This document shows, piece by piece, positions 36,080 through 44,356 of a stretch of DNA of 64,000 nucleotides. The notes beneath the pieces are model-generated. The model was given only the letters and a program-made list of their open reading frames with translations. It was not told the DNA's origin and made no database searches. The translations under genes were made by a program, and so were the position numbers. The DNA comes from CAXXOK01 sp035353615 (GTDB lineage: Bacteria > Bacillota > Clostridia > Christensenellales > Aristaeellaceae), in NCBI GenBank assembly GCA_035353615.1, contig DAOPZY010000005.1:35384-99383 (forward strand). Reading direction: 5' to 3'. How positions within the stretch are numbered: the first letter of the stretch is position 1; each line of letters starts with the position of its first letter.

Positions 36080-36427
36080 TTAGAACATGCCCCCCATGCC
36101 GGGAGAAAGCTTACCCATTTCCGCCTCGCGTGCCTGTTCGCCGCTGCGCAGCGCTTCGTTGACCGCCGCGAGAATCAAATCCTGCAGCATATCCACATCT
36201 TCCGGGTCCACACATTCCGGCTTGATGTCAATCGATTTCAATTCGCGTTTACCGTTCACCACCACTGTGACCATCCCGCCGCCGGCCTGCGCGGTGTATT
36301 CGCGCGTTTCCAGATCCTCCTGCGCCTTGGTCATCTGCTCCTGAAGCTTCTGGGCCTGCCGCATCAGCTGTTGCATATTGCCCCCGCCAAAACCGCCGCC
36401 GTAGCCGCCGAACTGGTTCTTCCCCAT
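36080..36427 (-). CDS. ybaB: YbaB/EbfC nucleoid-associated protein
   Basis: A 115-residue DNA-binding protein that forms homodimers and coats the nucleoid. The Gly-rich N-terminus GKNQFGGYGGGFGGGNM is followed by the helical MQQLMRQAQKLQEQMTKAQEDL (split at about residues 18-39), then the beta part YTAQAGGGMVTVVVNGKREL and LKSIDIKPECVDPEDVDMLQ, the family hallmark. The start has GGGAGG eight bases upstream. Cotranscribed with recR. Confidence 0.96.
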   Translation of the reverse strand: MGKNQFGGYGGGFGGGNMQQLMRQAQKLQEQMTKAQEDLETREYTAQAGGGMVTVVVNGKRELKSIDIKPECVDPEDVDMLQDLILAAVNEALRSGEQAREAEMGKLSPGMGGMF

Positions 36428-36445
36428 GGAAAATTCCTCCCGTGT

Positions 36446-37189
36446 TTACGCCTTAGCGCAAATCAATTTCACATCCGCCGATACGCCGGTAACGCGCACA
36501 ACGGGCGCATCCTTGGCTTCGGTGATCTCCACCCCGTCGGTGGAAACGCGGCCGCTGAGCGAGCGCATGGCAACGCTCAGCCGGCTTACCTGGGTAAGCA
36601 TCGTAATGTCGCCGGAAACCGAGCGCACGTCCATCTGCTCAAAAACGCCTTTGAACCGCACTTTCTGTTCCCCGTTCACGGTGGTGCATTTGTAGGTTTT
36701 CGCCGCCACGTCGTCCAGCGTTACGTTTCCGCTCACGGTGCGCACGCTCAGGCTGTCCGAGGTGAGGTTGTCGGCATGCACATCGCCCGTGATCGATTTC
36801 AGCGAGATTTCCGTAGCGGTAAAGCGCGACGCCCGCACATCGCCGGAAACCGTGTCCAGCACAATTCGGCTTCCGTTGAGGCCGCGCGCGTTTAGAATGC
36901 CGCCAATGGTGTTGACGTGGATTTTCTGCTTCCATTTCCGGGGCACGCGTACGCATACCTGCATCCAATGGCTGTCGGTAATGTTTAAGGTCAGGCCGTA
37001 CTGCGGCTGTTCCACCGTAAGCACATTTTCGCTGGTTTCAATGCGCAAATCTCGCACGGAACTTTCATCCCCGGCCGCCAACACCTGCACACACTCAATA
37101 TCGTCCGCGAAAATTTCGACCTGCGCCCATGCCATATGAACCGCCAGATCGATTAAATTGTCAGCTACAAAGCTCTCGTTGCGTTCCAA
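36446..37189 (-). CDS. DUF4097 family beta-strand repeat protein
   Basis: A 247-residue soluble protein with a right-handed beta-helix-like repeat region (DUF4097). The recurring pattern VSGDVRAS, ITGDVHADN, VSGNVTLDD, VSGDITML and LSGRVSTDG spaced by about 19-22 residues (from about 115 to 225) shows the repeats. There is no membrane segment. Family members are often linked to LiaI/PspC-type envelope stress genes, which are absent here. TTG 37189 follows a GGCGG-rich site. It sits just upstream of ybaB-recR, 18 bases away, so it probably shares their transcript. Confidence 0.8.
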   Translation of the reverse strand: MERNESFVADNLIDLAVHMAWAQVEIFADDIECVQVLAAGDESSVRDLRIETSENVLTVEQPQYGLTLNITDSHWMQVCVRVPRKWKQKIHVNTIGGILNARGLNGSRIVLDTVSGDVRASRFTATEISLKSITGDVHADNLTSDSLSVRTVSGNVTLDDVAAKTYKCTTVNGEQKVRFKGVFEQMDVRSVSGDITMLTQVSRLSVAMRSLSGRVSTDGVEITEAKDAPVVRVTGVSADVKLICAKA

Positions 37190-37290
37190 CGTGATCCGCC
37201 GCCTTTCACAATGAGATTTTCATATTTCATCATACCCTTTTTTGCTTCAAAATGCAATCCTCCTTTCCGGCGCGGGGAGCAGCGTTCGGT

Positions 37291-37318
37291 TTGCATTTGG
37301 GCGGAAATCCGTTATAAT
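37291..37318 (+). promoter_or_regulatory. Promoter of the LysR-type gene
   Basis: TTGCAT (37291-37296) and TATAAT (37313-37318) are 16 bases apart, and the start codon is about 28 bases downstream. Confidence 0.75.
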
Positions 37319-37345
37319 AGCCTCGCAGGGATCAAGGAGGTCGCT

Positions 37346-38266
37346 ATGAACATACAGCATTTGCGCTATGCCGTTGAAGTGGAAAAGACGCGTTCCATCA
37401 CCGAAGCCGCCGAAAACCTGTATATGAGCCAACCCAACCTTTCACGCGGCATCCGTGAGTTGGAGGGCGTGCTGGGCATCACCATTTTTGACCGCACCCC
37501 CAAGGGGATTGTCCCCACGGCGCAGGGCGAGGAGTTTTTGCATTACGCCAGCAGCATTCTGGCGCAATTTGACGAAATGACCGAGCGTTACAGCCAGAAA
37601 AGCGCGCGCCGCCGCATGCTGCGCCTCTCCGTGCCCCGCAGCAGCTACATCGCGCAGGCGTTCGCCCGCTTTGCCCAACTGGCCGATCCCAGCTTGACGC
37701 TGGATTATAAAGAAACCAACGCGCTGCGTTCCATCCGCAATGTCACCGAGGATGGGTATGATCTGGGAATCGTCCGTTTTCAGGCGGATTATGAAAAATA
37801 CTTTACGGATACCTTTCGGGAAAAAGGGTTGCAGTACCGCGAGCTGTGGTCGTTCCGCTATCTGGCCATGCTGAGGGTCGATCACCCTGCGGCCCGGAAG
37901 GAGATCGTGTCCCTCAGCGATCTAGGGGATTCGGTATCCATCATTCAGGGCGATCTGTACGTGCCCGCCCTGCCGAGGGAAAACCGTGGCGCCGAGGACC
38001 GTGCGGCCCGCGTGATTCAGCTTTACGACCGTACCAGCCAGTTTGAACTGGTCGCGTCGCTGCCGCGGGCATACGCATGGGTTTCTCCGGTTCCCGAGGA
38101 AATGCTCAGCCGTTACCACCTCACGTTGCGCCCCTGCGCGGATTACCCCGCGCGCCACAAGGATGTGCTGATCTACCGCAAGCAATATATGCTCTCCCCA
38201 ATGGACGACCTGTTTTTGGAGCAGCTTTCCAATGTGCAGGCGGAGCTTTCCCGTTATACCCGTTGA
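37346..38266 (+). CDS. LysR-type transcriptional regulator
   Basis: A 306-residue regulator. The N-terminal winged helix is clear: MNIQHLRYAVEVEKTRSITEAAENLYMSQPNLSRGIRELE (first 40 residues, split here by domain), then the effector-binding type 2 periplasmic-binding fold (about 90-300). ATG 37346 has AAGGAGG five bases upstream; the long open frame upstream is not used. It stands alone, divergent from the DUF4097-recR block and 236 bases upstream of adhE in the same direction. Its target and ligand are unknown; the neighbouring adhE or itself are possible. Confidence 0.9.
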   Translation: MNIQHLRYAVEVEKTRSITEAAENLYMSQPNLSRGIRELEGVLGITIFDRTPKGIVPTAQGEEFLHYASSILAQFDEMTERYSQKSARRRMLRLSVPRSSYIAQAFARFAQLADPSLTLDYKETNALRSIRNVTEDGYDLGIVRFQADYEKYFTDTFREKGLQYRELWSFRYLAMLRVDHPAARKEIVSLSDLGDSVSIIQGDLYVPALPRENRGAEDRAARVIQLYDRTSQFELVASLPRAYAWVSPVPEEMLSRYHLTLRPCADYPARHKDVLIYRKQYMLSPMDDLFLEQLSNVQAELSRYTR

Positions 38267-38389
38267 CGAATATTCGACCGGTTTGATACCAGAACAGACA
38301 GGTCGCATAAAGTCGGGCGCAACATGCGTTTGACCGCAAACCCTTTCCATTGTTGTTTTTCCGACATCATAACTCATGGCCCGGCCACA

Positions 38390-38407
38390 TTGTTAAATGT
38401 TTAACAT
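38390..38407. promoter_or_regulatory. Rex-like redox operator, site 1
   Basis: TTGTTAA-ATGT-TTAACAT matches the clostridial Rex operator TTGTTAA-N4-TTAACAA in 13 of 14 defined positions. It lies about 110 bases before the adhE start codon. Rex represses fermentation genes when NADH is low. Confidence 0.7.
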
Positions 38408-38436
38408 ATCAGAATTGATATATCGATATTCGAACG

Positions 38437-38466
38437 TTGAATTGTACAAATCCATCTTAGTATGTT
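38437..38466 (+). promoter_or_regulatory. Putative adhE promoter
   Basis: TTGAAT (38437-38442) and TATGTT (38461-38466) are 18 bases apart. The -10 box overlaps Rex-like site 2, as expected for a repressed promoter. Confidence 0.5.
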
Positions 38467-38479
38467 AATCTTTTAACGA
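38462..38479. promoter_or_regulatory. Rex-like redox operator, site 2
   Basis: ATGTTAA-TCTT-TTAACGA resembles the Rex operator with one mismatch per half site and the same four-base spacer as site 1. It overlaps the putative -10 box and ends 23 bases before the adhE start codon. Confidence 0.6.
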
Positions 38480-38502
38480 ACCAAGAAAGGGGATGGGAAA
38501 CC

Positions 38503-41112
38503 ATGAGTGACACCCGCAAAACCGTTGACAGCGTTGAGCGCCTCGAGGAAGCCATCGCGCAGGTTCGCGCCGCACAAAAGGCGTACTCGAAGTTTACCCA
38601 GGAACAGGTTGATAAAATCTTCTTCGCGGCTGCTATGGCCGCCAACCGCGAACGGATTCCGCTGGCCAAGCTGGCAGTTGCGGAAACGGGCATGGGCGTA
38701 GTGGAAGATAAGGTGATTAAAAACCATTTCGCCTCCGAATATATTTACAACACATACCGCGATACCAAAACCTGCGGCGTTATTGAACGCGACACGGCCT
38801 ATGGCATCACGAAAATCGCGGAGCCTATCGGCGTAATCGCGGCGGTCATCCCGACCACCAACCCGACCTCCACCGCCATTTTCAAAACCCTGATTTCCCT
38901 GAAAACCCGCAACGGCATTATCATTTCCCCCCACCCGCGCGCCAAGGACAGCACCATCGCGGCTGCGAAGGTTGTATTGGACGCGGCGGTCGCGGCTGGC
39001 GCGCCGGAAGGCATCATCAGCTGGATCGACGTACCCAGCCTGGAAATGACCAACCTTGTGATGAAGGAATGCGATTGCATTCTGGCCACCGGCGGCCCCG
39101 GCATGGTGCGCTCCGCTTACTCCAGCGGTAAACCCGCTTTGGGCGTGGGCGCCGGCAACGTGCCCGCGATCATTGACGACAGCGCGGACCTGCTTTTGGC
39201 GGTCAACTCCATCATTCACTCCAAAACGTTTGATAACGGCATGATCTGCGCATCCGAGCAATCGGTGATCGTGCTCAAATCCGTATACGCGAAGGTGCGC
39301 GACGAGTTTGCCAAGCGCGGTTGCTATTTCCTCAAGGGCGATGAGCTGGACAAGGTGCGCAAAACCATCCTCATCAACGGCGCGCTGAACGCCAAGATCG
39401 TGGGGCAGACCGCGTTTTCCATCGCGACGCTGGCCGGCGTGGCTGTGCCCGAGGCAACGAAAATATTGATCGGCGAAGTGGAAAGCGTTGATATGAGCGA
39501 AGAATTTGCTCATGAAAAGCTCTCCCCCGTGCTGGCCATGTACAAGGCCGCGGATTTTGACGAGGCAATGGCCAAGGCGGAGCGCCTGATTGAGGACGGC
39601 GGCCACGGCCACACCGCGAGCGTGTACCTGAACGCGAACACGCAGCGCGCCAAGCTGGACCTGTTTGCGGAAAAAATGGAGACCTGCCGCATCATCGTCA
39701 ACACCCCCTCCTCGCACGGCGGCATCGGCGATCTGTACAACTTCAAGCTCTTGCCCTCCCTTACGCTGGGTTGCGGCTCCTGGGGCGGCAACTCGGTCAG
39801 CGAAAACGTGGGCGTCAAGCATCTGCTGAATATTAAAACCGTGGCCGAGAGGAGAGAGAACATGCTTTGGTTCCGCACGCCGCAAAAGGTTTACCTCAAA
39901 AAGGGCTGCCTGCCTGTGGCTTTGCAGGAGCTGAAGGATGTGCTGGGTAAAAAGAAGGTCTTTATTGTAACCGACTCCTTCCTGTTCAAAAACGGCTACA
40001 CCAAGGCGGTTACCGACCGTTTGGACGAGATGGGCATCCAGCACGCCTGCTTCTTCGACGTCGCGCCGGACCCGACCCTCGCCTGCGGCCGCGAAGGCGT
40101 AAAGGCCATGAACGCCTTCCAGCCCGATTGCATCATCGCGTTGGGCGGCGGCAGCGCCATGGACGCCGGTAAAATCATGTGGGTGCTTTACGAACATCCG
40201 GAAGTGGATTTCATGGATATGGCCATGCGCTTCTCCGATATCCGCAAACGGATTTACACCTTCCCCAAGATGGGCGAGAAAGCCTACTTTATCGCCATTC
40301 CGACTACGGCCGGCACCGGCAGCGAGGTAACGCCTTTCACCATCATCACCGATGAAACTACCAGCGTTAAGTATGCCCTGGCGGATTACGAACTGTTGCC
40401 CAACATGGCGATCGTGGACGCGGATATGATGATGGACGCTCCCAAGGGCCTGACCGCCGCCAGCGGCATCGACGCCGTTACCCACAACCTGGAAGCCTTC
40501 GCCAGCATGCTTGCGACGGATTACACCGACGGCCTTGCCCTGCAAAGCCTGAAAATGATCTTTGAATACCTGCCCCGCGCCTATGACAACGGCCCCAACG
40601 ACGCCGAAGCGCGCGAAAAAATGGCGAACGCCGCCACCATCGCCGGCATGGCCTTCGCCAACGCTTTCCTTGGGGTTTGCCACAGCATGGCGCATAAGCT
40701 GGGCGCGTTCCACCACCTGCCGCACGGCGTAGCAAACGCGCTGCTGATTGACGAGGTGCTCCGCTACAACGCGGCTGAGGTCCCCACGAAAATGGGTACC
40801 TTCCCGCAGTACGATCACCCGCACACGCTGGCCCGTTACGCCATGATCGCCGACGCGCTCAAGCTTGGCGGCAAAACCGACGAGGAGAAGCTTGAAAAGC
40901 TGATTGCCGCCATCGATGATTTGAAAGCCAAAATCGGCATCAAAAAAACCATTCGGGATTACGGCATCGATGAGAAGGACTTCCTTGACAGGCTGGACGC
41001 GATGACCGAGCTGGCTTTTGACGACCAGTGCACCGGAGCTAACCCGCGCTATCCGCTGATGAAGGAGATCAAGCAGATGTACCTGAACGCCTACTACGGC
41101 GTTGCAAAGTAA
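38503..41112 (+). CDS. adhE: Bifunctional acetaldehyde-CoA/alcohol dehydrogenase AdhE
   Basis: An 869-residue cytosolic enzyme that reduces acetyl-CoA to ethanol with two NADH and forms long spirosomes. The N-terminal aldehyde dehydrogenase half (about 1-440) has the catalytic Cys249 in NGMICASEQSV. The C-terminal iron-dependent alcohol dehydrogenase (about 455-869) shows GGGSAMDAGKIMWVLYEHPE, TTAGTGSEVTPF and the metal-binding His set in GVCHSMAHKLGAFHHLPHG. Length is the usual one. ATG 38503 follows AAAGGGGATG. Two Rex-like operators upstream suggest control by the NADH/NAD ratio. A kinase-like gene follows 13 bases downstream. Confidence 0.97.
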   Translation: MSDTRKTVDSVERLEEAIAQVRAAQKAYSKFTQEQVDKIFFAAAMAANRERIPLAKLAVAETGMGVVEDKVIKNHFASEYIYNTYRDTKTCGVIERDTAYGITKIAEPIGVIAAVIPTTNPTSTAIFKTLISLKTRNGIIISPHPRAKDSTIAAAKVVLDAAVAAGAPEGIISWIDVPSLEMTNLVMKECDCILATGGPGMVRSAYSSGKPALGVGAGNVPAIIDDSADLLLAVNSIIHSKTFDNGMICASEQSVIVLKSVYAKVRDEFAKRGCYFLKGDELDKVRKTILINGALNAKIVGQTAFSIATLAGVAVPEATKILIGEVESVDMSEEFAHEKLSPVLAMYKAADFDEAMAKAERLIEDGGHGHTASVYLNANTQRAKLDLFAEKMETCRIIVNTPSSHGGIGDLYNFKLLPSLTLGCGSWGGNSVSENVGVKHLLNIKTVAERRENMLWFRTPQKVYLKKGCLPVALQELKDVLGKKKVFIVTDSFLFKNGYTKAVTDRLDEMGIQHACFFDVAPDPTLACGREGVKAMNAFQPDCIIALGGGSAMDAGKIMWVLYEHPEVDFMDMAMRFSDIRKRIYTFPKMGEKAYFIAIPTTAGTGSEVTPFTIITDETTSVKYALADYELLPNMAIVDADMMMDAPKGLTAASGIDAVTHNLEAFASMLATDYTDGLALQSLKMIFEYLPRAYDNGPNDAEAREKMANAATIAGMAFANAFLGVCHSMAHKLGAFHHLPHGVANALLIDEVLRYNAAEVPTKMGTFPQYDHPHTLARYAMIADALKLGGKTDEEKLEKLIAAIDDLKAKIGIKKTIRDYGIDEKDFLDRLDAMTELAFDDQCTGANPRYPLMKEIKQMYLNAYYGVAK

Positions 41113-41125
41113 GGAGGCGACTGGG

Positions 41126-41875
41126 ATGAAACTGGATAAGGTAATCGCGGTGCGCACCAACAAGACCGTTTACCGCGACGGCAACCTTGCCATCAAAGTG
41201 TTTGACGGCGATACCAGCAAGGCGGATGTTCTGAACGAAGCCCTCAACCAGGCCCGAGCCGAGGAAACAGCCCTGAATGTGCCTACGCTTCATGAAGTGA
41301 CCAAAGTCGAGGGCAAGTGGGCCATCGTGAGCGACTATGTGGAAGGCAAAACCCTTGCGCAACTGATGGCGGAGAATCCCGACAAAAAGGCCGAGTACAT
41401 GGACCTGTTTGTGGAAACGCAACTGCGCGTACAGGCGCAAACCTCGCCCCTGATGACGCTGCTGCGCGATAAGATGCAGCGCAAAATCAGCCAGAGCGGG
41501 CTGGACGCAACCACGCGCTACGAGTTGCATACCCGTCTGGAAGGCATGCCCAAGCACCGCAAGCTCTGCCACGGGGATTTTAACCCCAAGAATATCATCA
41601 TCAAGGCGGACGGAAGCGCGTGGATCCTGGACTGGGCGCACGCCACGCAGGGTAACGCCTCCGCCGATGTCGCCCGCACCTACCTGCTGTTCTGGCTGGA
41701 CGGCGACATGAAATCCGCCGACGAGTACCTCACGCTGTTTTGCCAAAAGAGCGATACGGCCCGCCAGTATGTTGAAAAATGGATTCCCATAGTGGCGGCC
41801 AGCCAGATTGTGAAGGGGAAGCCGGAAGAGCGGGAGTTCCTGCTCCGCTGGGCAAACGTTGTGGATTACGAATAA
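41126..41875 (+). CDS. Aminoglycoside phosphotransferase (APH) family kinase
   Basis: A 249-residue protein kinase-like small-molecule phosphotransferase. The phosphate-binding loop region and lysine are in GNLAIKVFDGDTSK, the catalytic loop is LCHGDFNPKNIII (about residues 150-162) and the metal-binding Asp is in WILDWAHATQG. APH relatives phosphorylate antibiotics, choline, homoserine or sugars, and this one is not assignable. ATG 41126 has AAGGAGG nine bases upstream. The gene lies in the same transcript as adhE and is followed by a hairpin, so it is probably regulated by redox state, which argues for a metabolic role rather than antibiotic resistance. Confidence 0.8.
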   Translation: MKLDKVIAVRTNKTVYRDGNLAIKVFDGDTSKADVLNEALNQARAEETALNVPTLHEVTKVEGKWAIVSDYVEGKTLAQLMAENPDKKAEYMDLFVETQLRVQAQTSPLMTLLRDKMQRKISQSGLDATTRYELHTRLEGMPKHRKLCHGDFNPKNIIIKADGSAWILDWAHATQGNASADVARTYLLFWLDGDMKSADEYLTLFCQKSDTARQYVEKWIPIVAASQIVKGKPEEREFLLRWANVVDYE

Positions 41876-41891
41876 CCTGCCGATATAGCAC

Positions 41892-41932
41892 GGTTCCGCG
41901 TCCAATGTTACCGAAAGGGCGCGGAACCTTTC
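41892..41932 (+). terminator. Probable terminator after the adhE-kinase operon
   Basis: GGTTCCGCG (41892-41900) pairs perfectly with CGCGGAACC (41920-41928) and is followed by TTTC. The loop is long and the T-run short, so termination may be partial and let transcription enter the hydrogenase cluster. Confidence 0.55.
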
Positions 41933-41968
41933 AACCTGTTACAACGGAACTGAAGGAGGGGTACGGCC

Positions 41969-42214
41969 ATGGTCAAGGTAACCATTTGCATTGGAAGCAG
42001 CTGTCACCTGAAAGGCTCGCGCCAGATTGTGGAGGAGCTTCAGCGTCTGGTGGCAGCCGCCAACCTGAAGGATCAGGTAGAGCTTGCGGGCCAGTTCTGC
42101 ATGGGCGATTGCCAAAACGGCGTTTGCGTATCCATTGGGGAAGAAAAGTTCTCCCTGAAACCGGCGGATACAAAGCGTTTTTTTGAGGAGCAGGTGGTGC
42201 CCCGCACCGCGTAA
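41969..42214 (+). CDS. [2Fe-2S] thioredoxin-like ferredoxin (NuoE C-terminal type)
   Basis: An 81-residue protein of the thioredoxin-like [2Fe-2S] family, like the C-terminal half of NuoE or HydC electron-transfer subunits. The four cluster cysteines are Cys7 and Cys12 in CIGSSC and the pair in FCMGDC near residues 44-48; GVCVSIGEEKF follows. It would pass electrons between NAD(P)H-linked partners and hydrogenase. It starts 93 bases after the kinase gene with GGAGGGG and precedes the PAS-type hydrogenase by about 470 bases. Similar small subunits accompany sensory [FeFe]-hydrogenases in Clostridia. Confidence 0.85.
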   Translation: MVKVTICIGSSCHLKGSRQIVEELQRLVAAANLKDQVELAGQFCMGDCQNGVCVSIGEEKFSLKPADTKRFFEEQVVPRTA

Positions 42215-42682
42215 CACGGCAAAGGCGCGTTTGCTTCTTTAGTGTGGAACCGTTCTCCTGTTTTGATTCGGGGTGTAAACCGTGTTCCAAAACGCAAACC
42301 CGCGGTTGATTCCTGAAGGTTTCGCTCAGCGTAACCCCACCCGGCATACTGCCAAACGCGCCCCGGCACCGAGGTTTTACAAATTGCCGCCAAACCGAAA
42401 CGCTACTGACGGATTACGCTTCTATTTTTTATTCTAACCCACGCTGTTGAACGCTTTTCCGTCAGTCGCGCCAGATCACGCTGGTTTATGCGCGGGCATG
42501 TTTTGAATTTTACCAGCAATATGGCAACCCGGCGTCGCCCCGTCGGTTCCGGTTTCCGCACAGCATCACGCAGGGTTCGGAGTCCGGAGTCCAAGCGAGG
42601 TGTATTTTGTGATCGCATTTTACAGATTAACCCGCCGTTCCCCATGACCGCGCTTTCCCGCCGCACGCAAAGGAGTATGACC
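42215..42682. other. Intergenic region before the PAS-type hydrogenase
   Basis: About 470 bases without a gene; the open frame that extends upstream of 42683 has no ribosome binding site and unusual composition. No terminator, riboswitch or strong promoter was found. TTGTGATCGCATTTTACA near 42608-42625 is a very poor Rex-like match. CGGAGTCCGGAGTCC near 42578 is a short direct repeat. Confidence 0.35.
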
Positions 42683-44356
42683 ATGACGACCGATATACTG
42701 AGCCTGAAAGAGAATAACTGCAAGGATTGCTATAAGTGCATCCGCACCTGTTCGGTTAAAGCCATCAGCTTTGCGCACAATCAGGCGCAGATTTTGCCGG
42801 ACGAGTGCATCCTCTGCGGCAGCTGTTTTGTAGCTTGCCCCCAAAAAGCCAAGCAAATCAGGGATGATCTTTCGCTGGTCAAGGATGCCATCGCCGCAGG
42901 CAAGCAGGTCGTTTGCAGTTTAGCGCCCTCCTTCATTGCCGATTTTCATGTGCACGGGTTGGAGGATATGGAAGTTGCGTTAAAGGAGCTTGGCTTTGCC
43001 GGCGTTGAGGAAACGGCGATTGGCGCGCAACTGGTCAGCGACGCCTACGCCGACATCCTTCGGCAAAACAAGCAGAACGTGCTGATTACCAGCTGTTGCC
43101 CCACCATCAACCTGTTGGTGCAAAAATACTATCCCACCATGCTGCCCTATCTTGCCAAGGTGTTAACTCCCGCGCAGGCGCATTGCCGCCTGATGAAGCA
43201 GCAAAAAGCCAATTGCTTTACCGTGTTTATCGGTCCCTGCATCGCTAAAAAGGAGGAAGCGGACCATACGCCGGATATCGACGTCGCCCTTACGTATGAC
43301 GAGCTTCGCCTGTGGATGGCGGACGCTCACGTGCTGCTGCCCCGGGCTTCCGGCATCACGGAATCGGGTAAAAAAGCGCGTTTTTACCCCGCGACCGGCG
43401 GCATCCTGAAAGCCACGGAGCCTGTGCCCGGCTACCGCAGGGTAGCGATTGACGGCGTTGACAATTGCCGCATGGCGCTCAGCGAGTTGGAACGGGGCAA
43501 CATCAGCCACGCATTCATTGAAATGAGCGCGTGCGAAGGCAGCTGCATCAACGGCCCCTGCATCCGGGAGCACCGCGAGCGCCGCATCAAGGGCGCGCTC
43601 CGGGTGGACGCGTACGCCGGCGACGAGCGGTTTGAAATTCAAACGCCTCCAAAGGATATCTGCCGCGTGTTCAGTTTTCAGGGCGGACGCGCCGTCACCG
43701 TCGGCAACGAAGCCATTCGCGCCATGCTTTTCAAAATGGGCAAAACCAGCCCGGAAAAGGAACTGAACTGCGGCTCCTGCGGATATTCCACCTGCCGCGA
43801 CAAGGCGGTTGCCATTCTGGAAGGCAAAGCGGAAATTGAAATGTGCCTGCCCTTCCTCAAGGAAAAAGCCGAAAGCTTCAGCGACACCATTATTAACAAC
43901 ACGCCCAACGCGATCCTCGTGATGGATGAAAATCTGGTGGTGCAGCAAATCAACCGCGCCGCCGTGAAGCTTTTCAACCTAACGTCGGAAAATGATATTC
44001 TTCACGAGCATGTGATCCGGATCCTCAACCCGGAGCCGTATCATAACGCGGTGGTTTCCGCGCTGAATGTGATCGGCGCATGCCGATATCTGGCGGAATA
44101 TCAGCGTTATGTGGAGGAAACCATCCTGTTTGACCGCCAGTATCGGGTGGTGATTGCCATCCTTCGGGATGTGACAGACCGGGAAAACATCCGTTTGCAG
44201 GATGAAACGCTCCGGCACCAGACTGTGGAAACGGCAGACCGCGTCATTGACAAGCAAATGCGCGTGGTGCAGGAAATCGCCTCCCTGTTGGGGGAAACCA
44301 CCGCCGAAACCAAGCTTGCCCTTTCCAAGCTGAAGGATGCGATGAACCGTGAATGA
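42683..44356 (+). CDS. [FeFe]-hydrogenase-like protein with C-terminal PAS domain
   Basis: A 557-residue protein. Domains in order: two [4Fe-4S] ferredoxin motifs (Cys13, 16, 19, 23 and Cys42, 45, 48, 52); an H-cluster domain with L1 TSCCPT (Cys138/139), L2 GPCIAKKEEA (Cys186) and L3 EMSACEGSC (Cys284, Cys288) then GPC; a four-Cys Fe-S domain CGSCGYSTC..C (about 362-395); and a PAS domain (about 405-500) plus a short helical tail. Residues around the H-cluster differ from catalytic enzymes (TSCCPG[W] is TSCCPTI, GGCIGGGGQ is GSCINGPC), as in group D (HsfB-type) putative sensory hydrogenases. ATG 42683 has AAAGGAG seven bases upstream. The phosphatase gene overlaps its end, so it probably senses H2 or redox state and signals through it. 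Confidence 0.85.
   Translation: MTTDILSLKENNCKDCYKCIRTCSVKAISFAHNQAQILPDECILCGSCFVACPQKAKQIRDDLSLVKDAIAAGKQVVCSLAPSFIADFHVHGLEDMEVALKELGFAGVEETAIGAQLVSDAYADILRQNKQNVLITSCCPTINLLVQKYYPTMLPYLAKVLTPAQAHCRLMKQQKANCFTVFIGPCIAKKEEADHTPDIDVALTYDELRLWMADAHVLLPRASGITESGKKARFYPATGGILKATEPVPGYRRVAIDGVDNCRMALSELERGNISHAFIEMSACEGSCINGPCIREHRERRIKGALRVDAYAGDERFEIQTPPKDICRVFSFQGGRAVTVGNEAIRAMLFKMGKTSPEKELNCGSCGYSTCRDKAVAILEGKAEIEMCLPFLKEKAESFSDTIINNTPNAILVMDENLVVQQINRAAVKLFNLTSENDILHEHVIRILNPEPYHNAVVSALNVIGACRYLAEYQRYVEETILFDRQYRVVIAILRDVTDRENIRLQDETLRHQTVETADRVIDKQMRVVQEIASLLGETTAETKLALSKLKDAMNRE

Noticed and set aside
38473..41163. Long minus-strand open frame of 896 codons
   Set aside because: It is an exact antisense shadow of adhE; composition is His/Val/Gly-rich, with no domain and no start signals.
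41126..41875. Aminoglycoside resistance gene
   Set aside because: Only the general kinase fold motifs are present, and the gene is embedded in a fermentation operon.
42608..42625. Rex operator before the PAS-hydrogenase
   Set aside because: The right half site matches poorly, and the two halves are not complementary.
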